Source: Cyanobium gracile PCC 6307
Lineage (GTDB): Bacteria; Cyanobacteriota; Cyanobacteriia; PCC-6307; Cyanobiaceae
Assembly: GCF_000316515.1 (NCBI RefSeq)
Contig: NC_019675.1
Coordinates: 2,753,964 to 2,817,963 of the forward strand
Length of the DNA: 64,000 nucleotides
Reading direction: 5' to 3'
Positions 63,894 through 64,000 of the stretch are shown here, one piece after another; within the stretch, counting starts at the first letter, position 1; every line of letters starts with the position of its first letter. The position numbers were made by a program, and so were the translations under genes. Under the pieces are notes generated by a model. The model was not told where the DNA came from and did no database searches. It saw only the letters and a list, made by a program, of their open reading frames with translations.

Positions 63894-63921
63894 CATCGAC
63901 CCCCGCCGGCTGGCGGCAGCC

Positions 63922-64000
63922 TCACCCCAGCCAGTGGGCCAGGCCCGTGCGCGAGAAGGTGGTGGCGCCGAGGCCGATCCAGCGGTGGGCCCACCAGAGG
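63922..64000 (-). CDS. C-terminal end of an unidentified gene (partial)
   Basis: The minus strand reads WAHRWIGLGATTFSRTGLAHWLG and a TGA at 63924-63922. Only ~25 residues are inside the window, so family assignment is not possible. The mix of Trp, Gly and hydrophobic residues suggests the end of a membrane-associated protein. It lies upstream of ndhF on the same strand. Confidence 0.45.
   Translation of the reverse strand, partial: LWWAHRWIGLGATTFSRTGLAHWLG

Overview
The window reads as a chromosomal segment of a GC-rich picocyanobacterium (Cyanobium/Synechococcus-like). Support comes from five NDH-1 subunit genes in plastid-like order (ndhA-ndhI-ndhG-ndhE) plus ndhH, ndhD and ndhF, a chlorophyll gene (chlM), a phylloquinone (menF/A/C/E plus thioesterase) cluster, a PedR-like small LuxR protein and several families largely confined to cyanobacteria (DUF3285, DUF3352-like). 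Genes are packed on both strands with many 4-base start/stop overlaps and no gap longer than about 140 bases. I saw no rRNA, tRNA, CRISPR array or insertion sequence.

Bases 1 to about 15000 look accessory. A plus-strand operon (2-5040) encodes an FAD amine-oxidase-like enzyme (5' end outside the window), a small helical protein, a C20-type polyprenyl diphosphate synthase, a saccharopine-dehydrogenase-like reductase and an acetoacetate-decarboxylase-fold protein. It resembles a small isoprenoid tailoring pathway whose product I cannot name. Convergent to it lie a Crp-family regulator and a class III cyclase/STAND-ATPase/TPR protein, a plausible cyclic-nucleotide maker and reader. Divergent from the regulator is a 1225-residue membrane protein that by eye contains an M50-protease-like membrane domain with a degraded HExxH, a complete but diverged GlmS-type layout (class II amidotransferase plus two SIS domains) and extra membrane helices. 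A vanadium haloperoxidase follows. Two near-identical 16-bp palindromes (TGTCA-N6-TGACA) flank the giant gene, one in the regulator/giant-gene promoter region and one in front of the haloperoxidase gene, suggesting one small regulon. This is the best candidate for an undescribed system here.

From about 14500 to 38600 come SpeG, HisC-like, a degenerate metallo-beta-lactamase-fold protein, TrpG/PabA, DgkA, YbeY, DUF3285, RF2 (programmed +1 frameshift), two FUSC proteins, an odd glutaredoxin with GshB, the men cluster, small membrane proteins, a desaturase, DUF2752 with NdhH, RsmH, DUF456, cysteine desulfurase, a secreted protein, a NarL-type response regulator and a pseudouridine synthase.

From 38700 to the end are chlM, nagA, purE, an AI-2E-type permease, cysC, SUI1, a phytanoyl-CoA-dioxygenase-like enzyme, trpB, an Anbu-type Ntn peptidase overlapping hrcA, rhodanese, a DUF3352-like protein, sixA, gltA, ndhAIGE, nadK, a CYTH protein, a PedR-like regulator, metF, a sugar-phosphate nucleotidyltransferase, scpA, a LapA-type membrane protein, ndhD, ndhF and the tail of one more gene. 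Most of this is ordinary core metabolism: quinone synthesis and the NDH-1 complex that uses quinones, amino acid synthesis, translation and chromosome maintenance.
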